Of a stretch of 64,000 nucleotides of DNA, positions 9,165-17,975 are shown in pieces (within the stretch, counting starts at the first letter, position 1; each line of letters opens with the position of its first letter). The notes beneath the pieces were generated by a model, which was given only the letters and a program-made list of their open reading frames with translations, ran no database searches and was not told the origin of the DNA. The stretch is from Gemmobacter sp. 24YEA27 (GTDB lineage: Bacteria > Pseudomonadota > Alphaproteobacteria > Rhodobacterales > Rhodobacteraceae): the NCBI RefSeq assembly GCF_030052995.1, contig NZ_JASJPW010000007.1, forward strand, positions 1 to 64,000. Reading direction: 5' to 3'. Position numbers and translations under genes: made by a program.

Positions 9165-9973
9165 TCAGGTCCGGCTCACAAAATCGGGGCCGAACCTCTC
9201 GATCAGAAACTGCCGCTGTGTGGTGAGTTGCTGCTCCAGCAGTGCTCTGACCGAGGCGGGCGGGTTCCCTTGCCCTGTCGCGAAGACCGGCCTGTGAGCG
9301 TTAGGGTAATGCCCGAATTCAAGGCCGCAGAACTGCTCGACTTCCTTGAGGAATTCTGTAGGTCTGCTCGCGATATCGCCAAATGCCATATAGGATATTT
9401 TCATGCCGCCCGCGTCCCACAAGGGCACATAGCTCCGATAGTCCCCACGGGCATTGATAACCGGGTCGCGAACCGCTTCCAGCCAGCACGCCTCGTCGTG
9501 CAAGGGAAGGCCTTTGCGCTTCATATTCATCTTGGCCTGTGAGATCGCCCGCTCCACGGGATCCCTAATAATGTATATGATACTGGATCCTTGAGATACT
9601 TCCTCATGAAGGTAATGCCCTCTTCCGGAAGCGTGCAATATTCCGGGGTCACGTCCAGACCGACCCTGTCATCAGGCATCTCACTGAAAACCTTCTTATA
9701 CCAGGTGCCGTTGAGAATTGGCTCCTCGATCAGGGAACGAAAATGGCTTTCCCGAGCTGCGGTCAGGTTGCCACCCGCGAGGAGCTTTTTGACATTTGAT
9801 TTAACATGCCATCTCGCCCATTTTTTGCTGTCCTCCACAAACTTGAAATCGAAAAAATGAAGCTCTTTGAAGGGAGGGACCCATACCTGAGGGTGCAGTG
9901 ACAGGTTCTCATGCAGCCAGGATGTTCCCGCTTTCTGAGCGCCAATGCAGAGAATTCCGGGTAACTGGCTCAT
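9165..9973 (-). pseudogene. PAPS-dependent sulfotransferase, one frameshift
   Basis: A cytosolic-type sulfotransferase that would transfer sulfate from PAPS to a glycan or small molecule. The 5'-phosphosulfate loop GAQKAGTSWLHENLS is near residues 10-24, and the 3'-phosphate-binding segment YIIRDPVERAISQAKMNM lies in the second frame. The two parts are joined by a single-base frameshift near 9590, where adding one base gives YLKDSSIIYIIRDPVER. The restored length is about 270 residues, normal for the family. The start codon (9971-9973) overlaps the upstream gene's stop as ATGA, which shows translational coupling. It may act on an exported glycan, such as those made by the cluster at 21-30 kb. 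Confidence 0.8.
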
Positions 9974-10736
9974 GACTGGTTCTTCCTGCCATCGAAGGAG
10001 TATGTGAAGTGTGGGTGATCCGAAAAGGGAGGGACAGTGGCAAGGGCGTCTGTGCGCTGGAACACCGTATTGCCTGCAGCGACGGCCGCGATCAGTCGAA
10101 TAAGGGCAGGAGCGGCGAGCCCGCCCCGCTTCGCGGCATCCAGCACGAGCACGTTGAGGTTAATGAGAATATCGTCCCCGGGGCTGAAACCGAACATTCC
10201 TGGAACGCTCTTATTCCTGAACGCATGCGCTTCGGGCGGCCTGTTGCGCCGCCTCGCATGATGCTCCGTCTCATAGATTTTGATGAGATTGCCATAGGTG
10301 AACCCCAGGCCACCCGCGATGCGCTCTTCCGGAACCTCACTATGATCATAGAATGTCTGAAGGGCTGAGATCAGCCAGCGGGCGCTCAGATTTTCAACAA
10401 GGAAATCGGCTTTCTCTGCCAAAGCCTTCTGAAAAGGTGCCAAGCTTTGCGAGTGTGGGGGGTGTCCCGCCGCAGGTATGAGATCACAACTGCATGCAGG
10501 AATTCAAGCTCAGATCGGCCGGCGAAAATCTTTGACAACAGCCTGATCTGATGCGCCATGTCGACCCGTCGGCCATCCTTACTGGATGTCAGCTTTTCGA
10601 CAGTCATGCTTTCCATTGCATCGAGGTCAACTTTTTCTTCCGGTAGGAAGTCAGCCGTATCCGGAGCGGAGGAAAATCTCCGGCCCAGTCGATCATCAAG
10701 GGCCTTCAGCGACTCCGGGATTTTGATTTCCAGCAT
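9970..10736 (-). pseudogene. Unknown protein coupled to sulfotransferase, one frameshift
   Basis: Two frames join near 10440. The first starts MLEIKIPESLKALDDRLGRR and runs to VVISYLRRDTPHTRKAW; the second continues FQKALAEKADFLVENLSARW and ends SFDGRKNQS. The restored protein has about 255 residues, is helical, with no signal peptide or membrane segment, and no catalytic motif that I recognise. It overlaps the sulfotransferase by four bases, so the two are probably co-translated; a partner or acceptor-processing role is inference only. It may be intact if the frameshift is a sequencing error. Confidence 0.6.
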
Positions 10737-10948
10737 ACTGTATCGCTCCGAGGCCTCTTTTTGCCTTTTCCGGAATGCGCTCGCAGGTGCTCCGTGACCG
10801 CTCCGGCCGCTTTCGGACAGAGGCGCTTATCGGTCCGATAGAGCAGTTGATCACAGCTGTTGAGAGCATCTGGTAAAGTTACCATGTGTGATAGCCGCGC
10901 CCGGTTGGCCGCACAAGCGAGCTGTCGCAGCGAAGATTTCCCTGAATG

Positions 10949-10991
10949 CCCCCCGCAAGGCTCCGCTGCGTCAGCTGGGCCTTGCGGGGGG
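10949..10991. repeat. Perfect 13-base inverted repeat (hairpin)
   Basis: CCCCCCGCAAGGC at 10949-10961 pairs perfectly with GCCTTGCGGGGGG at 10979-10991 around a 17-base loop. No T-tract follows on either strand, so it is not a standard terminator. It lies in the 465-base gap (10737-11201) upstream of the unknown gene; nothing else is recognisable in that gap. Confidence 0.8.
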
Positions 10992-11201
10992 AGGGGCTGG
11001 GCGCGCCGATGGCGCGCGCGACGCCCGTGGCGTGGCTTTTTCAGGCCCTCGTAGCGGAATGGCAAGATTCCGATAAATTGGGGTCGATGTAGAGGGAAGG
11101 CCCGTCAGGCGAGGTTTGGTGTTATTGGAATATTTCTGACTTTTCATCAGGCTGACGGTCCGCCCTTTGCCGCGAACCGCGTTCTGATGTCGCCTCAACG
11201 G

Positions 11202-12129
11202 GGCTTTGTTGCGCTATTCTGATTGAGGCCGCATGTGCCCCTTTCCCGGCTTGTGTCATCGCATGCGCACGGTCTCGGGCGTCCCGAGTGAAGTGAAGCG
11301 GTTCATGAGTGCGATGCGGATCTGAACCTCTGCATCCTGCCTGTCGAAGTCTCTGGCCATGATGCGCTCGCCCAGCAGTTTGAGGCATCTAATTTTGGCC
11401 TCCACGCGACTTCGTCGATGATATCCGGACCATTTCTTCCAGTTGGCCCGTCCGAAGCGCTTGCAGGCACGCAGGGCTTCGTTGCGCGCCTGGAGGCTGG
11501 ATCATGTCCTTCCAGTCCCGGGCATTTCGTCGTGGCGGTATGATGGCATCGGCCGCTCGAGCTGCGATGGCGGCATGGCACCCCTTGGTGTCATAAATGC
11601 CGTCGGCGGTGACACTGCCGATCCGCTCATGCACCGGGATCTGCGCCAACAGATCGGGCAGAACAGGCGCATCCCCGATGCGGTTGCTGGTCATCTCGAC
11701 GGCCCGGACTTCCAGCGTATCAGCATCAACACCTATGTGGATCTTGCGCCACTGGCGACGGCGGCTGGCCCCATGCTTGCGGACCTGCCACTCGCCTTCG
11801 CCCGAGAACTTGATTCCGGTGCTGTCCACCAGCAGATGCAGCGGCCCGGACGCCGCACGATACGGGATCTGCACCTTAAGGTGCTTCTGCCTGCGGCAGA
11901 GCGTTGTGTAATCTGGCACGGGCCAGTCGAGCCCTGACAGGGCCAGAAGGCTCTCCACAAACCCTGTCGTTTGACGAAGCGGCAACCCGAACATAACTTT
12001 GATAGAGAGGCAAAACTGTATGGCCGCCGCCGAAAACCTCTCAGGGTGACCCGCCTTGCCGCTCGGGACCGCGAACCAGGCCATCTCCGGATCAAACCAC
12101 ACCATCAGGGAGCCACGCCGCTTCAGGGA
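11202..12129 (-). mobile_element. IS5-family element, truncated at its 5' end
   Basis: The left terminal repeat starts GGCTTTGTTGCGC at 11202. The transposase on the minus strand (11256-12129) reads KRRGSLMVWFDPEMAWFAVP, LLVDSTGIKFSGEGEW (first Asp) and SVTADGIYDTKG (second Asp), and then shifts frame near 11490 before RSRVEAK and LNRFTSLGTPETVRMR. Its N-terminal residues are replaced where the next IS begins at 12130, so the right terminal repeat is lost. It is inactive through both truncation and frameshift. Confidence 0.85.
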
Positions 12130-13179
12130 GGCTTTGTTGGGCAAATGCAGCGTAGGATTCACCTCACGAATCCACTCTGTTAGTCAGGCGGTATGAGCAG
12201 ACCGAAGCCGCCGACTTACCGCACCACGAACTGGCATGACTACAATGCTGCGCTTGCGCGGCGTGGGTCGCTGTCGATCTGGTTTGACCCCAGGACGCAG
12301 TGGCTTGCCGCGCCAACCGGCAAGCGTGGTCGTCAGCCCGTCTTCACTTATGCCGCGATCCAGACCTGCCTGACGCTGAAGACCCTGTTCGGACTACCGC
12401 TACGGCAGACGACTGGCATGATCGCCAGTCTGCTTGAGCTTGCCGGGCTTGATTGGCCGGTGCCGGACTTCAGCACCCTATGCCGTCGCCAAAAGACCTT
12501 GATCGTCCACATCCCCTGCCGCCCCAGCTCAGGCGCTCTGCACCTGCTGATCGACAGCACTGGCGTGAAAGCCGAGGGCGATGGCGAGTGGCTGGCCAAG
12601 AAACACGGCCCGTCGAAGCCGCGGGACTGGCGCAAGGTTCACCTCGGGATTGATGCTGAGACGCTGGAAATCCGGGCTATCGAGATCACAGGCAGCCGGA
12701 TCGGCGATGCGCCCGTTATGCCCGACCTGCTGAACCAGATCCCTGGCGATCAGCCCTTGGGCATGGTCACCGCCGATGGGGCCTATGACACGCGGGCCTG
12801 TCACGCCGCCATTGCGGCGCGCGGGGCAGCGGCAGTCATCCCGCCCCGCAGGAACGGCAAGCCGTGGAAGGAACACACGGCAGGGGCGGTCGCGCGCAAC
12901 AACGCCCTGCGCAGTTGCCGCCGTCTTGGCCGAGCGATCTGGAAACGCTGGGCCGGCTATCACCGACGAAGCCTGGTCGAGGCAAAGATGCGCTGCTTCA
13001 AACTCTTGGGAGAGCGCGTCATGTCGCGCGACTTCGACAGACAGGTGGCCGAGCTTCAGATCAGGGCGGCCATCCTGAACCGCTTCACCGCCCTTGGAAC
13101 GCCCCTCACGCTGCGCGCGGGATAGGTCTGTCAGGGGAAAGGGGAACTCCGGACATAACCGGATTTGCGCAACAAAGCC
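12130..13179 (+). mobile_element. Complete IS5-family insertion sequence
   Basis: The ends are GGCTTTGTTGGGCAAAT at 12130 and, inverted, GGATTTGCGCAACAAAGCC ending at 13179. The element is 1050 bases with one intact transposase. It is flanked by fragments of two different elements (IS5 on the left, IS30 on the right), so no target duplication can be recognised. It is probably mobile or recently so. Confidence 0.9.
12193..13125 (+). CDS. IS5-family transposase, intact
   Basis: A 310-residue DDE transposase. RTTNWHDYNAALARRGSLSI is the typical N-terminus. The first Asp is in LLIDSTGVKAEGDGEW, the second in MVTADGAYDTRACHAA, and the Glu in RRSLVEAKMRCFKLLGER. The length and all three catalytic residues fit an active enzyme. 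The start ATG is 63 bases inside the left end of the element. The relatives at 11256, 8226 and 45496 are broken copies of similar elements. Confidence 0.93.
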   Translation: MSRPKPPTYRTTNWHDYNAALARRGSLSIWFDPRTQWLAAPTGKRGRQPVFTYAAIQTCLTLKTLFGLPLRQTTGMIASLLELAGLDWPVPDFSTLCRRQKTLIVHIPCRPSSGALHLLIDSTGVKAEGDGEWLAKKHGPSKPRDWRKVHLGIDAETLEIRAIEITGSRIGDAPVMPDLLNQIPGDQPLGMVTADGAYDTRACHAAIAARGAAAVIPPRRNGKPWKEHTAGAVARNNALRSCRRLGRAIWKRWAGYHRRSLVEAKMRCFKLLGERVMSRDFDRQVAELQIRAAILNRFTALGTPLTLRAG

Positions 13180-13866
13180 GGGCAGGGGCGACAGCAGGCC
13201 GATCAGGATATTCATGATCGGCTTCGAACGGCGGTCATTATTGCGAAACAGGACCGTATAGCGGCTGACACGCTCCACCACGGTTGCGATATTGGCCGGG
13301 CCAAATTCACGCCGGAAAATCATCAGATCCGTTTCCCAATGGCCGAAAACCTCACGCGCCCCGACCAGATCAGGACGATAGCGGATCATGCAACGCTCTG
13401 GAAATACAAGGCTTTGTGGCTTGCGAGCATAGCGCGCTTTCCGTTTGCGCCGGCGTTCAGGCAAATGGCGACCAAGCTCCAGGGCTTGACCGTCTTTCGA
13501 GTAGACGTAGCTGTAGATCGTCTCGTGGCAGACCCGAGGCAGGTGGCCTTCGTGACGCAAACGGCCAGCGATCTGTTCTGGCGACCAGCCGTCTTTCAAC
13601 CGATCGATCACAGCCAGGCGCAGGTCATCGTGCCAGATCAGTTTGCGCTGCCGCGACCGTCGCGCTGAAGCCATATGCTGGGCATTCAGGTGCCAATATC
13701 CCGTCGCCATCGGCACTTCGGGATCATGCCAGAAATTGCGCCGGATCTCGCGGTGGATGGTCGAGCGATGGCGACCGAGCCGAACCGCGATCTGCGTCAT
13801 GCTGACTTTGCGGTGCAGCAGCCCGGCGACGATCCGGCGCTCATTAAGGGTGAGATGCGGTGCCAA
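13180..13866 (-). pseudogene. IS30-family transposase, 3'-truncated
   Basis: Reads MAPHLTLNERRIVAGLLHRK, then the helix-turn-helix MTQIAVRLGRHRSTIHREIR, and later ETIYSYVYSKDGQ and VFGHWETDLMIFRREFGPAN with the first catalytic Asp. The frame is cut by the IS5 element at 13179 after IMNILIGLLSPLPG, removing the rest of the rve core. The IS30 end probably lies near 13940, upstream of the start. Inactive. Confidence 0.9.
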
Positions 13867-14057
13867 GCGGGGTTCTCCTCGAATTGCAACAGCCTGAAAA
13901 CTATGGCGTGTCGCGTTTCTAAATAGAACCCACCCCGCTTACACAGCAGCGTCGCATAAGGGTTATTATGTAAACAAATCAATAATTTACTGATTTTGCG
14001 CCATTCCATGGGGTTCTTGAGGTCGCTTGACCACGTGCCCATACCGGCGGTGCGAGC

Positions 14058-14410
14058 CTATTCCTCTGCGGCCACATAGTCACGGCTGTAGGACCGGCAG
14101 GCTACTGCAAGGCCCTTAGCCACCAGCATCGCACCCAGAGTATTGTCAGCTATGCGGCGGACCGCGACAACCCAGGCATACGGTCTATATCGCGCTGTTC
14201 GCAGATCACCGTTTTCCCGGCTGTCGGACCATCGAGGCCTGTAGCTGGCAGTCTTGCACGTCTGCCGCCCTTCGGGGCATCCATTCCAAATAGGCGGATC
14301 CTCTGACCGTGCATTTCAAGAATGTTCCCGTCGATCACGGAAACCCGGCCTCGCAGGTCTTCAGTCGCAACCGCGGGAAGGCATGACAGCATCAGGCTTG
14401 GGGCTATCAA
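14058..14410 (-). pseudogene. Thermonuclease-like (SNase) exported nuclease, decayed
   Basis: A short signal-peptide-like start (APSLMLSCLPAVA) is followed by RGRVSVIDGNILEMHGQRIR and LFGMDAPKGG, matching the staphylococcal-nuclease motif VIDGDTL...RIRLxGIDAPE, here with Asn and Lys at two usually acidic positions. After frame loss, MLVAKGLAVACRSYSRDYVA near 14065-14125 matches the family's late motif. The middle is frameshifted and active-site residues are altered, so it is a relic. It lies directly downstream of vapC on the same strand. Confidence 0.6.
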
Positions 14411-14417
14411 CGGAGCT

Positions 14418-14834
14418 TTAGCCCAAGTCGGTTTTCGCAAAATCATTGCCCTTGTAAAGCAGCGGGATCTTGTATGCCGATGCCATCGCATAGCTGAAAC
14501 AGTCTCCCATGTTCAGATCGGCAGGATGCCCCGAGACCTTGCCATAGGTGGATGCCGCCTGTACCGCCTGCCGGGCTACGTTAGGGGTGATCATTGCCTC
14601 TGTGCAGTCCAGTAGCTTCAGCAGTTCCTCATAGCGTTCTGCCGCCAGCTCTGTGTCTTCAGGCGTGATTTTCTTCCCCCCGCTGCGGCTGCGCGCCAAC
14701 GATACCACAACCTCATACCGGACGACCGGCGAAGTCGTCGGCTTCTTCTTCGACCCCATGATCTGCCTTACCAGATCCTCGGCATCAGGTTCCTGCAGAA
14801 GGATCGCCATCAAAACAGAGCTGTCGAGAAACAT
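14418..14834 (-). CDS. vapC: VapC-type PIN-domain ribonuclease toxin
   Basis: A 138-residue PIN-domain endoribonuclease, the toxin of a type II toxin-antitoxin pair. The acidic quartet is visible: MFLDSSVL (Asp4), VVRYEVVVSLAR (Glu near 40), ADLNMGDCFSYAMA (Asp near 108) and YKGNDFAKTDL (Asp near 130). Its ATG overlaps the antitoxin stop by four bases, as usual for translational coupling. Known VapC toxins cleave tRNA or rRNA; the target here is unknown. It may stabilise this mobile-element-rich replicon. Confidence 0.92.
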   Translation of the reverse strand: MFLDSSVLMAILLQEPDAEDLVRQIMGSKKKPTTSPVVRYEVVVSLARSRSGGKKITPEDTELAAERYEELLKLLDCTEAMITPNVARQAVQAASTYGKVSGHPADLNMGDCFSYAMASAYKIPLLYKGNDFAKTDLG

Positions 14835-15073
14835 CAGATTCCGCCCGACATTTCATCGTCAAACGCCTTCTGGTCGGGCATGGCCCGGAACCCGTCTTCC
14901 TTCACCTTGGCCTGAAGGGATGCTATCTGATCGAGGACGGCAGGCTTCGTTTTCGCGCGGTCTATGGCGTCGATAAGTGCTGTCTTGACCGCATCAGTCT
15001 TCGTGCTGCCGGTCATGAGGGATAGCTTGATCGCGAGGGTGTCGACCTCTTCACTGCGGATGTAGAGCGGCAT
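14834..15073 (-). CDS. vapB: VapB-type antitoxin
   Basis: A 79-residue antitoxin of the Rv0623/Psq-like VapB class. The N-terminal DNA-binding half has MPLYIRSEEVDTLAIKLSLM and TGSTKTDAVKTALIDAIDRA; the C-terminal tail (QKAFDDEMSGGI) would occupy the toxin active site. It is the first gene of a two-gene operon and would repress its own promoter together with VapC, binding palindromes just upstream (15101-15115). Confidence 0.9.
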   Translation of the reverse strand: MPLYIRSEEVDTLAIKLSLMTGSTKTDAVKTALIDAIDRAKTKPAVLDQIASLQAKVKEDGFRAMPDQKAFDDEMSGGI

Positions 15074-15100
15074 GTGAGAATATCCATTTTCACGTTTCTT

Positions 15101-15115
15101 GAATATTCATATATG
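15101..15115. promoter_or_regulatory. Probable vapBC operator
   Basis: Two overlapping palindromes, GAATATTC (15101-15108) and CATATATG (15108-15115), lie 28-42 bases upstream of the vapB start in an AT-rich segment. They fit autoregulation by the VapBC complex. The assignment is by position and symmetry only. Confidence 0.5.
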
Positions 15116-15163
15116 CTATCCGTCCGCGCAACACAAATTCCTTCGTGGTGAGGGAAGTACTCT

Positions 15164-15192
15164 GGCCCCGCCTCGGTGGGGCCGTTCTTTTT
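15164..15192 (+). terminator. Rho-independent terminator facing right
   Basis: GGCCCC (15164-15169) pairs with GGGGCC (15178-15183) around an 8-base loop and is followed by GTTCTTTTT. It is oriented on the plus strand, yet no protein gene ends before it; only the roughly 90 bases divergent from vapB could be transcribed into it. See findings. Confidence 0.7.
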
Positions 15193-15354
15193 CCTGATCT
15201 ATGCTGGACGAACCCCGGCAAGCCGGGCCGTGCCCTGGTCGTGCGCCGGCTAAACCGGCCGACGACCCGAGCCACAGCACCCTGCCCTCCCTGCCGCTTG
15301 AAAACGTCCCGCCATGTCTCGTTGAGCCATGGCGAACCGTAGCGGCATGGTCAT

Positions 15355-15579
15355 TCAGGGCGCGGCGTCTCGGCCCTCACGGGTGATGGTCACTTTCGCT
15401 GGTGCAAGTTTCTTGCCGCGCTTGATCTTTGAGCGACGTTCCAGTTCTTTACTAAGCGCAGTTACGATCAGGTCAGACAGCGGCTTCAAATCAAGAAAGT
15501 GAAGGGTCGGCGCGTGGATCTGTGTTTTATTTGGCCGGAAATAAGCGGCTGCCTTCCCTTTTTTAGGGTCAGGATTCAT
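15355..15579 (-). CDS. Small basic hypothetical protein, 74 residues
   Basis: A Lys/Arg-rich frame starting MNPDPKKGKAAAYFRPNKTQ, containing LHFLDLKPLSDLIVTALSKE and ending ITREGRDAAP. It has no signal peptide or membrane helix and no family that I recognise. It stands alone between the vapB upstream region (a 15193-15354 gap with nothing clear) and the histidine kinase, which is on the opposite strand. It is possibly a nucleic-acid-binding protein by charge, which is inference. Confidence 0.4.
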   Translation of the reverse strand: MNPDPKKGKAAAYFRPNKTQIHAPTLHFLDLKPLSDLIVTALSKELERRSKIKRGKKLAPAKVTITREGRDAAP

Positions 15580-15764
15580 AATCAGTAGATGACGATTGCG
15601 GCGAGCGCCGCGCCTGCGCGGCTGTGATGGAAGACGTCGGCACCGGGCAAGTTTCCGATATGATCTCGAGAAAGCTGTGAGGATGCTCGGCTGTACCGGA
15701 CCTCTTGCTTGCTTGGATCGGCCTGCGCGCGCAGAGTGGGCAGCAACGGACGGAGGCCTGCACC

Positions 15765-16766
15765 ATGTACACAGAAGATCTCTACCGCATCTTGCGGACG
15801 GGGCATGTCCAGCTGCAAGGCATCGTCGATACCATTTCAGACCCTTTGCTTGTGCTCGATTCCGCCCTCTGCGTGCAGGCGGCCAGCCGGTCCTTCTTCA
15901 GCATCTTTGGGGTGGACCGGGATGAAACGATCGGCAAAGGCATCTATGAACTCGGCAATGGTCAGTGGGATATACCAGACCTGCGGCGCCTGTTGACGGA
16001 TGTCATTCCGAAAGCCTCGGTCATCATCAACTATCGTGTCGATCATGATTTCCCGACGCTCGGGCGCAGGACCATGCTGCTGACTGCGCGGACTTTGTAT
16101 CATCCGGACGGCGCCAACCACACGATGCTGTTGTCGTTCGCTGATGTCACAGAGAACGTGCGCAGCGATGTTGGCAAAGACTTGCTGTTCGGCGAAATTC
16201 TTCACCGGATGAAGAACCTGCTCGGAGTGACAGAGTCGATAGCTCGGCAGATGCCAGTGAAGGGCATCTCCGCAGAAGAGTATCGTGATGCGTTCTTGGG
16301 CCGATTCCGTGCGCTCGTTGGAGCGCAGCAGCTTGCTTACTCCGACGACGAAGACCTCGGCCTCGAACAGATGCTGGAACGTGTCTTGGCCCCATACATG
16401 GGCGGACCAGCGAGGGTCGTCATCGAACCGGGTCCGCCAGTCGATTTCGGGCCTCGGAAGACAATGACGCTCTGCATGGTGATGCACGAGCTGGCAACAA
16501 ATTCCGTCAAGTATGGCGCGCTGTCGGCGCCGGGCGGTCAAGTGCGGATCGGATGGCAGGTCGTCGACCACGGTGGAGTTCTGAAACTGACTTGGGCTGA
16601 GCGTGGGGGGCCGACTGTTAGGACTCCGGAGACCACAGGCTACGGCACCAAGGTCATTAAAGCTGCGATTGTTTACGCATTGGGCGGCACCGTGGAACCA
16701 TCCTATGCTCCTGATGGTTTGAGCATCGAGGTGACGATTCCGCTCAAGGAAAGCCTGTCCAAGTAG
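15765..16766 (+). CDS. HWE-family sensor histidine kinase with PAS domain
   Basis: A 333-residue soluble kinase. An N-terminal PAS-like domain (about 15-130, ISDPLLVLDSALCVQAASRS) precedes a dimerisation segment with the phosphorylatable His147 in EILHRMKN. The N-box HELATNSVKYGAL (241-253) and the WAERGGP motif (277-283) identify the HWE/HisKA_2 class common in alphaproteobacteria, which often feeds PhyR in the general stress response. The ATG at 15765 is chosen because GGAGG lies eight bases upstream; earlier starts lack this. It is followed after 11 bases by a response regulator, its likely partner. Confidence 0.92.
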   Translation: MYTEDLYRILRTGHVQLQGIVDTISDPLLVLDSALCVQAASRSFFSIFGVDRDETIGKGIYELGNGQWDIPDLRRLLTDVIPKASVIINYRVDHDFPTLGRRTMLLTARTLYHPDGANHTMLLSFADVTENVRSDVGKDLLFGEILHRMKNLLGVTESIARQMPVKGISAEEYRDAFLGRFRALVGAQQLAYSDDEDLGLEQMLERVLAPYMGGPARVVIEPGPPVDFGPRKTMTLCMVMHELATNSVKYGALSAPGGQVRIGWQVVDHGGVLKLTWAERGGPTVRTPETTGYGTKVIKAAIVYALGGTVEPSYAPDGLSIEVTIPLKESLSK

Positions 16767-16777
16767 CTTTTTATCAA

Positions 16778-17137
16778 ATGGAAAAAACGGTTCTGATCGT
16801 CGAGGACGAGTTCATGATCGCCATGAGCTTAGAGACCATGTTCGAGGACCGAGGGTGGCGCGTAACTGGCCTCGCCCCTTCCGTAAAGGATGCGCTCCGC
16901 CTCTTGGAGCTCGAGCGCCCTGCAGTGGCGCTGCTCGACGTGAATCTCGGCACCGAAATGGTTACCCCTGTTGCAGAAGCCCTGAAATCTCTAGGCGTGC
17001 CGTTCGCCCTCGCCAGTGCATATGATCGCCCAGAGCTGTTCGGAGGCGCCATCCTTGCCAGTGTCCCGAACGTCGGCAAGCCGACAAACGAGAGCCACCT
17101 CTTCAACGTTCTCGAGCAGCTGGTCCGCCAAACTTAG
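16778..17137 (+). CDS. Single-domain response regulator
   Basis: A 119-residue receiver domain with no output domain. Acidic residues in IVEDEFM (Glu9-Asp10), phospho-acceptor Asp54 in ALLDVNLG and Lys101 in VGKPT are all present. It is encoded 11 bases after the HWE kinase and is probably phosphorylated by it. Such stand-alone receivers act as phosphate sinks or shuttles in alphaproteobacterial stress signalling. Operon with the kinase is inferred from spacing. Confidence 0.9.
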   Translation: MEKTVLIVEDEFMIAMSLETMFEDRGWRVTGLAPSVKDALRLLELERPAVALLDVNLGTEMVTPVAEALKSLGVPFALASAYDRPELFGGAILASVPNVGKPTNESHLFNVLEQLVRQT

Positions 17138-17266
17138 AAGGCCGTCAGTCCGGATTGGCGCTTTGTCCGCTGCCATCTTAACGGTGCGAATAAGCATGGC
17201 TGAAGGTTGCAGGATCTGCCTCTGAGCTACTCCCCGACCATTGGACAGTTTTCGGAGATATTTAAA

Positions 17267-17580
17267 CTACTGCCAGTGCCTGCCGGTCGGCTTCGATCCT
17301 GTTGAAGTAGACCACGGCGGGGGCAACCCGCCATGGGCAATGTGTGGGCGCCGATGGTTGTAGAAAGTGATCCAAGATCCGATGGCGGCCTTTGCTTGCG
17401 ACCCGGTCTCCCAGGCGTGCAGGTAGACGCATTCGTATTTCAGGGACCTCCACAGGCGCTCGATGAAGACGTTGTCGATGCAGCGTCCTTTGCCGTCCAT
17501 CGAGATGCGGGTGCCGCCGCGCTTCAGCCGATCAGTCCAGGCGAAGGACGTGAACTGGCTGCCCTGATCGGTATTCATGA
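17267..17580 (-). pseudogene. IS3-family OrfB C-terminal fragment
   Basis: The frame reads NTDQGSQFTSFAWTDRLKRG, then DNVFIERLWRSLKYECVYLH and ITFYNHRRPHIAHGG, the second Asp and Glu region of IS3 transposases. Sequence upstream of the first residue is unrelated, so the N-terminal half is lost. The 17581-17830 segment beyond it shows nothing that I can identify. Confidence 0.85.
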
Positions 17581-17840
17581 TCCCCGGCGCGCCGAAGCGG
17601 TGGATAGGCTGGCGCTGTTATGGGCCGAAAGCGCTCAGATCGGCGCGAAGAGCCGCATTTCGATTTTCCTTGCTGACGCAGTGGAAGGCGCGGCCCTTTC
17701 CGGACGGTCGGGCGCAAACAATGCTGCTACTCCGCAGTCCAGAATATTCCCGACCGTCTGGTAGCGTTGCAAAAACCCGGCCACGACGGTGACTATGAGG
17801 TCCCATGGAGGCATTGACCGCCCCGAGCACCCGGCATAGG

Positions 17841-17861
17841 CTTTACCTGTCTGAAACAGGT
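17841..17861. repeat. 8-base inverted repeat upstream of VOC gene
   Basis: TTACCTGT (17841-17848) and ACAGGTAA (17854-17861) form a perfect inverted repeat with a 5-base spacer, 115 bases before the VOC gene. It could be an operator; no T-tract follows, so a terminator is unlikely. Confidence 0.5.
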
Positions 17862-17975
17862 AAGGCTCGGGAAGGTTGGCCCGGCCCCCGCAAGTCGGGT
17901 CCTTCCGTTGAAACCCAGCGGCCCAAGACTATCAAGGCGTCTGCGCGATGTGGATGCCGGTAGAGGGGGCATGAG

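Noticed and set aside
17618..17830. A 70-codon minus-strand frame upstream of the IS3 fragment
   Set aside because: Composition is Ser/Arg-rich with no motif and no start signal; probably a chance frame beside IS debris.
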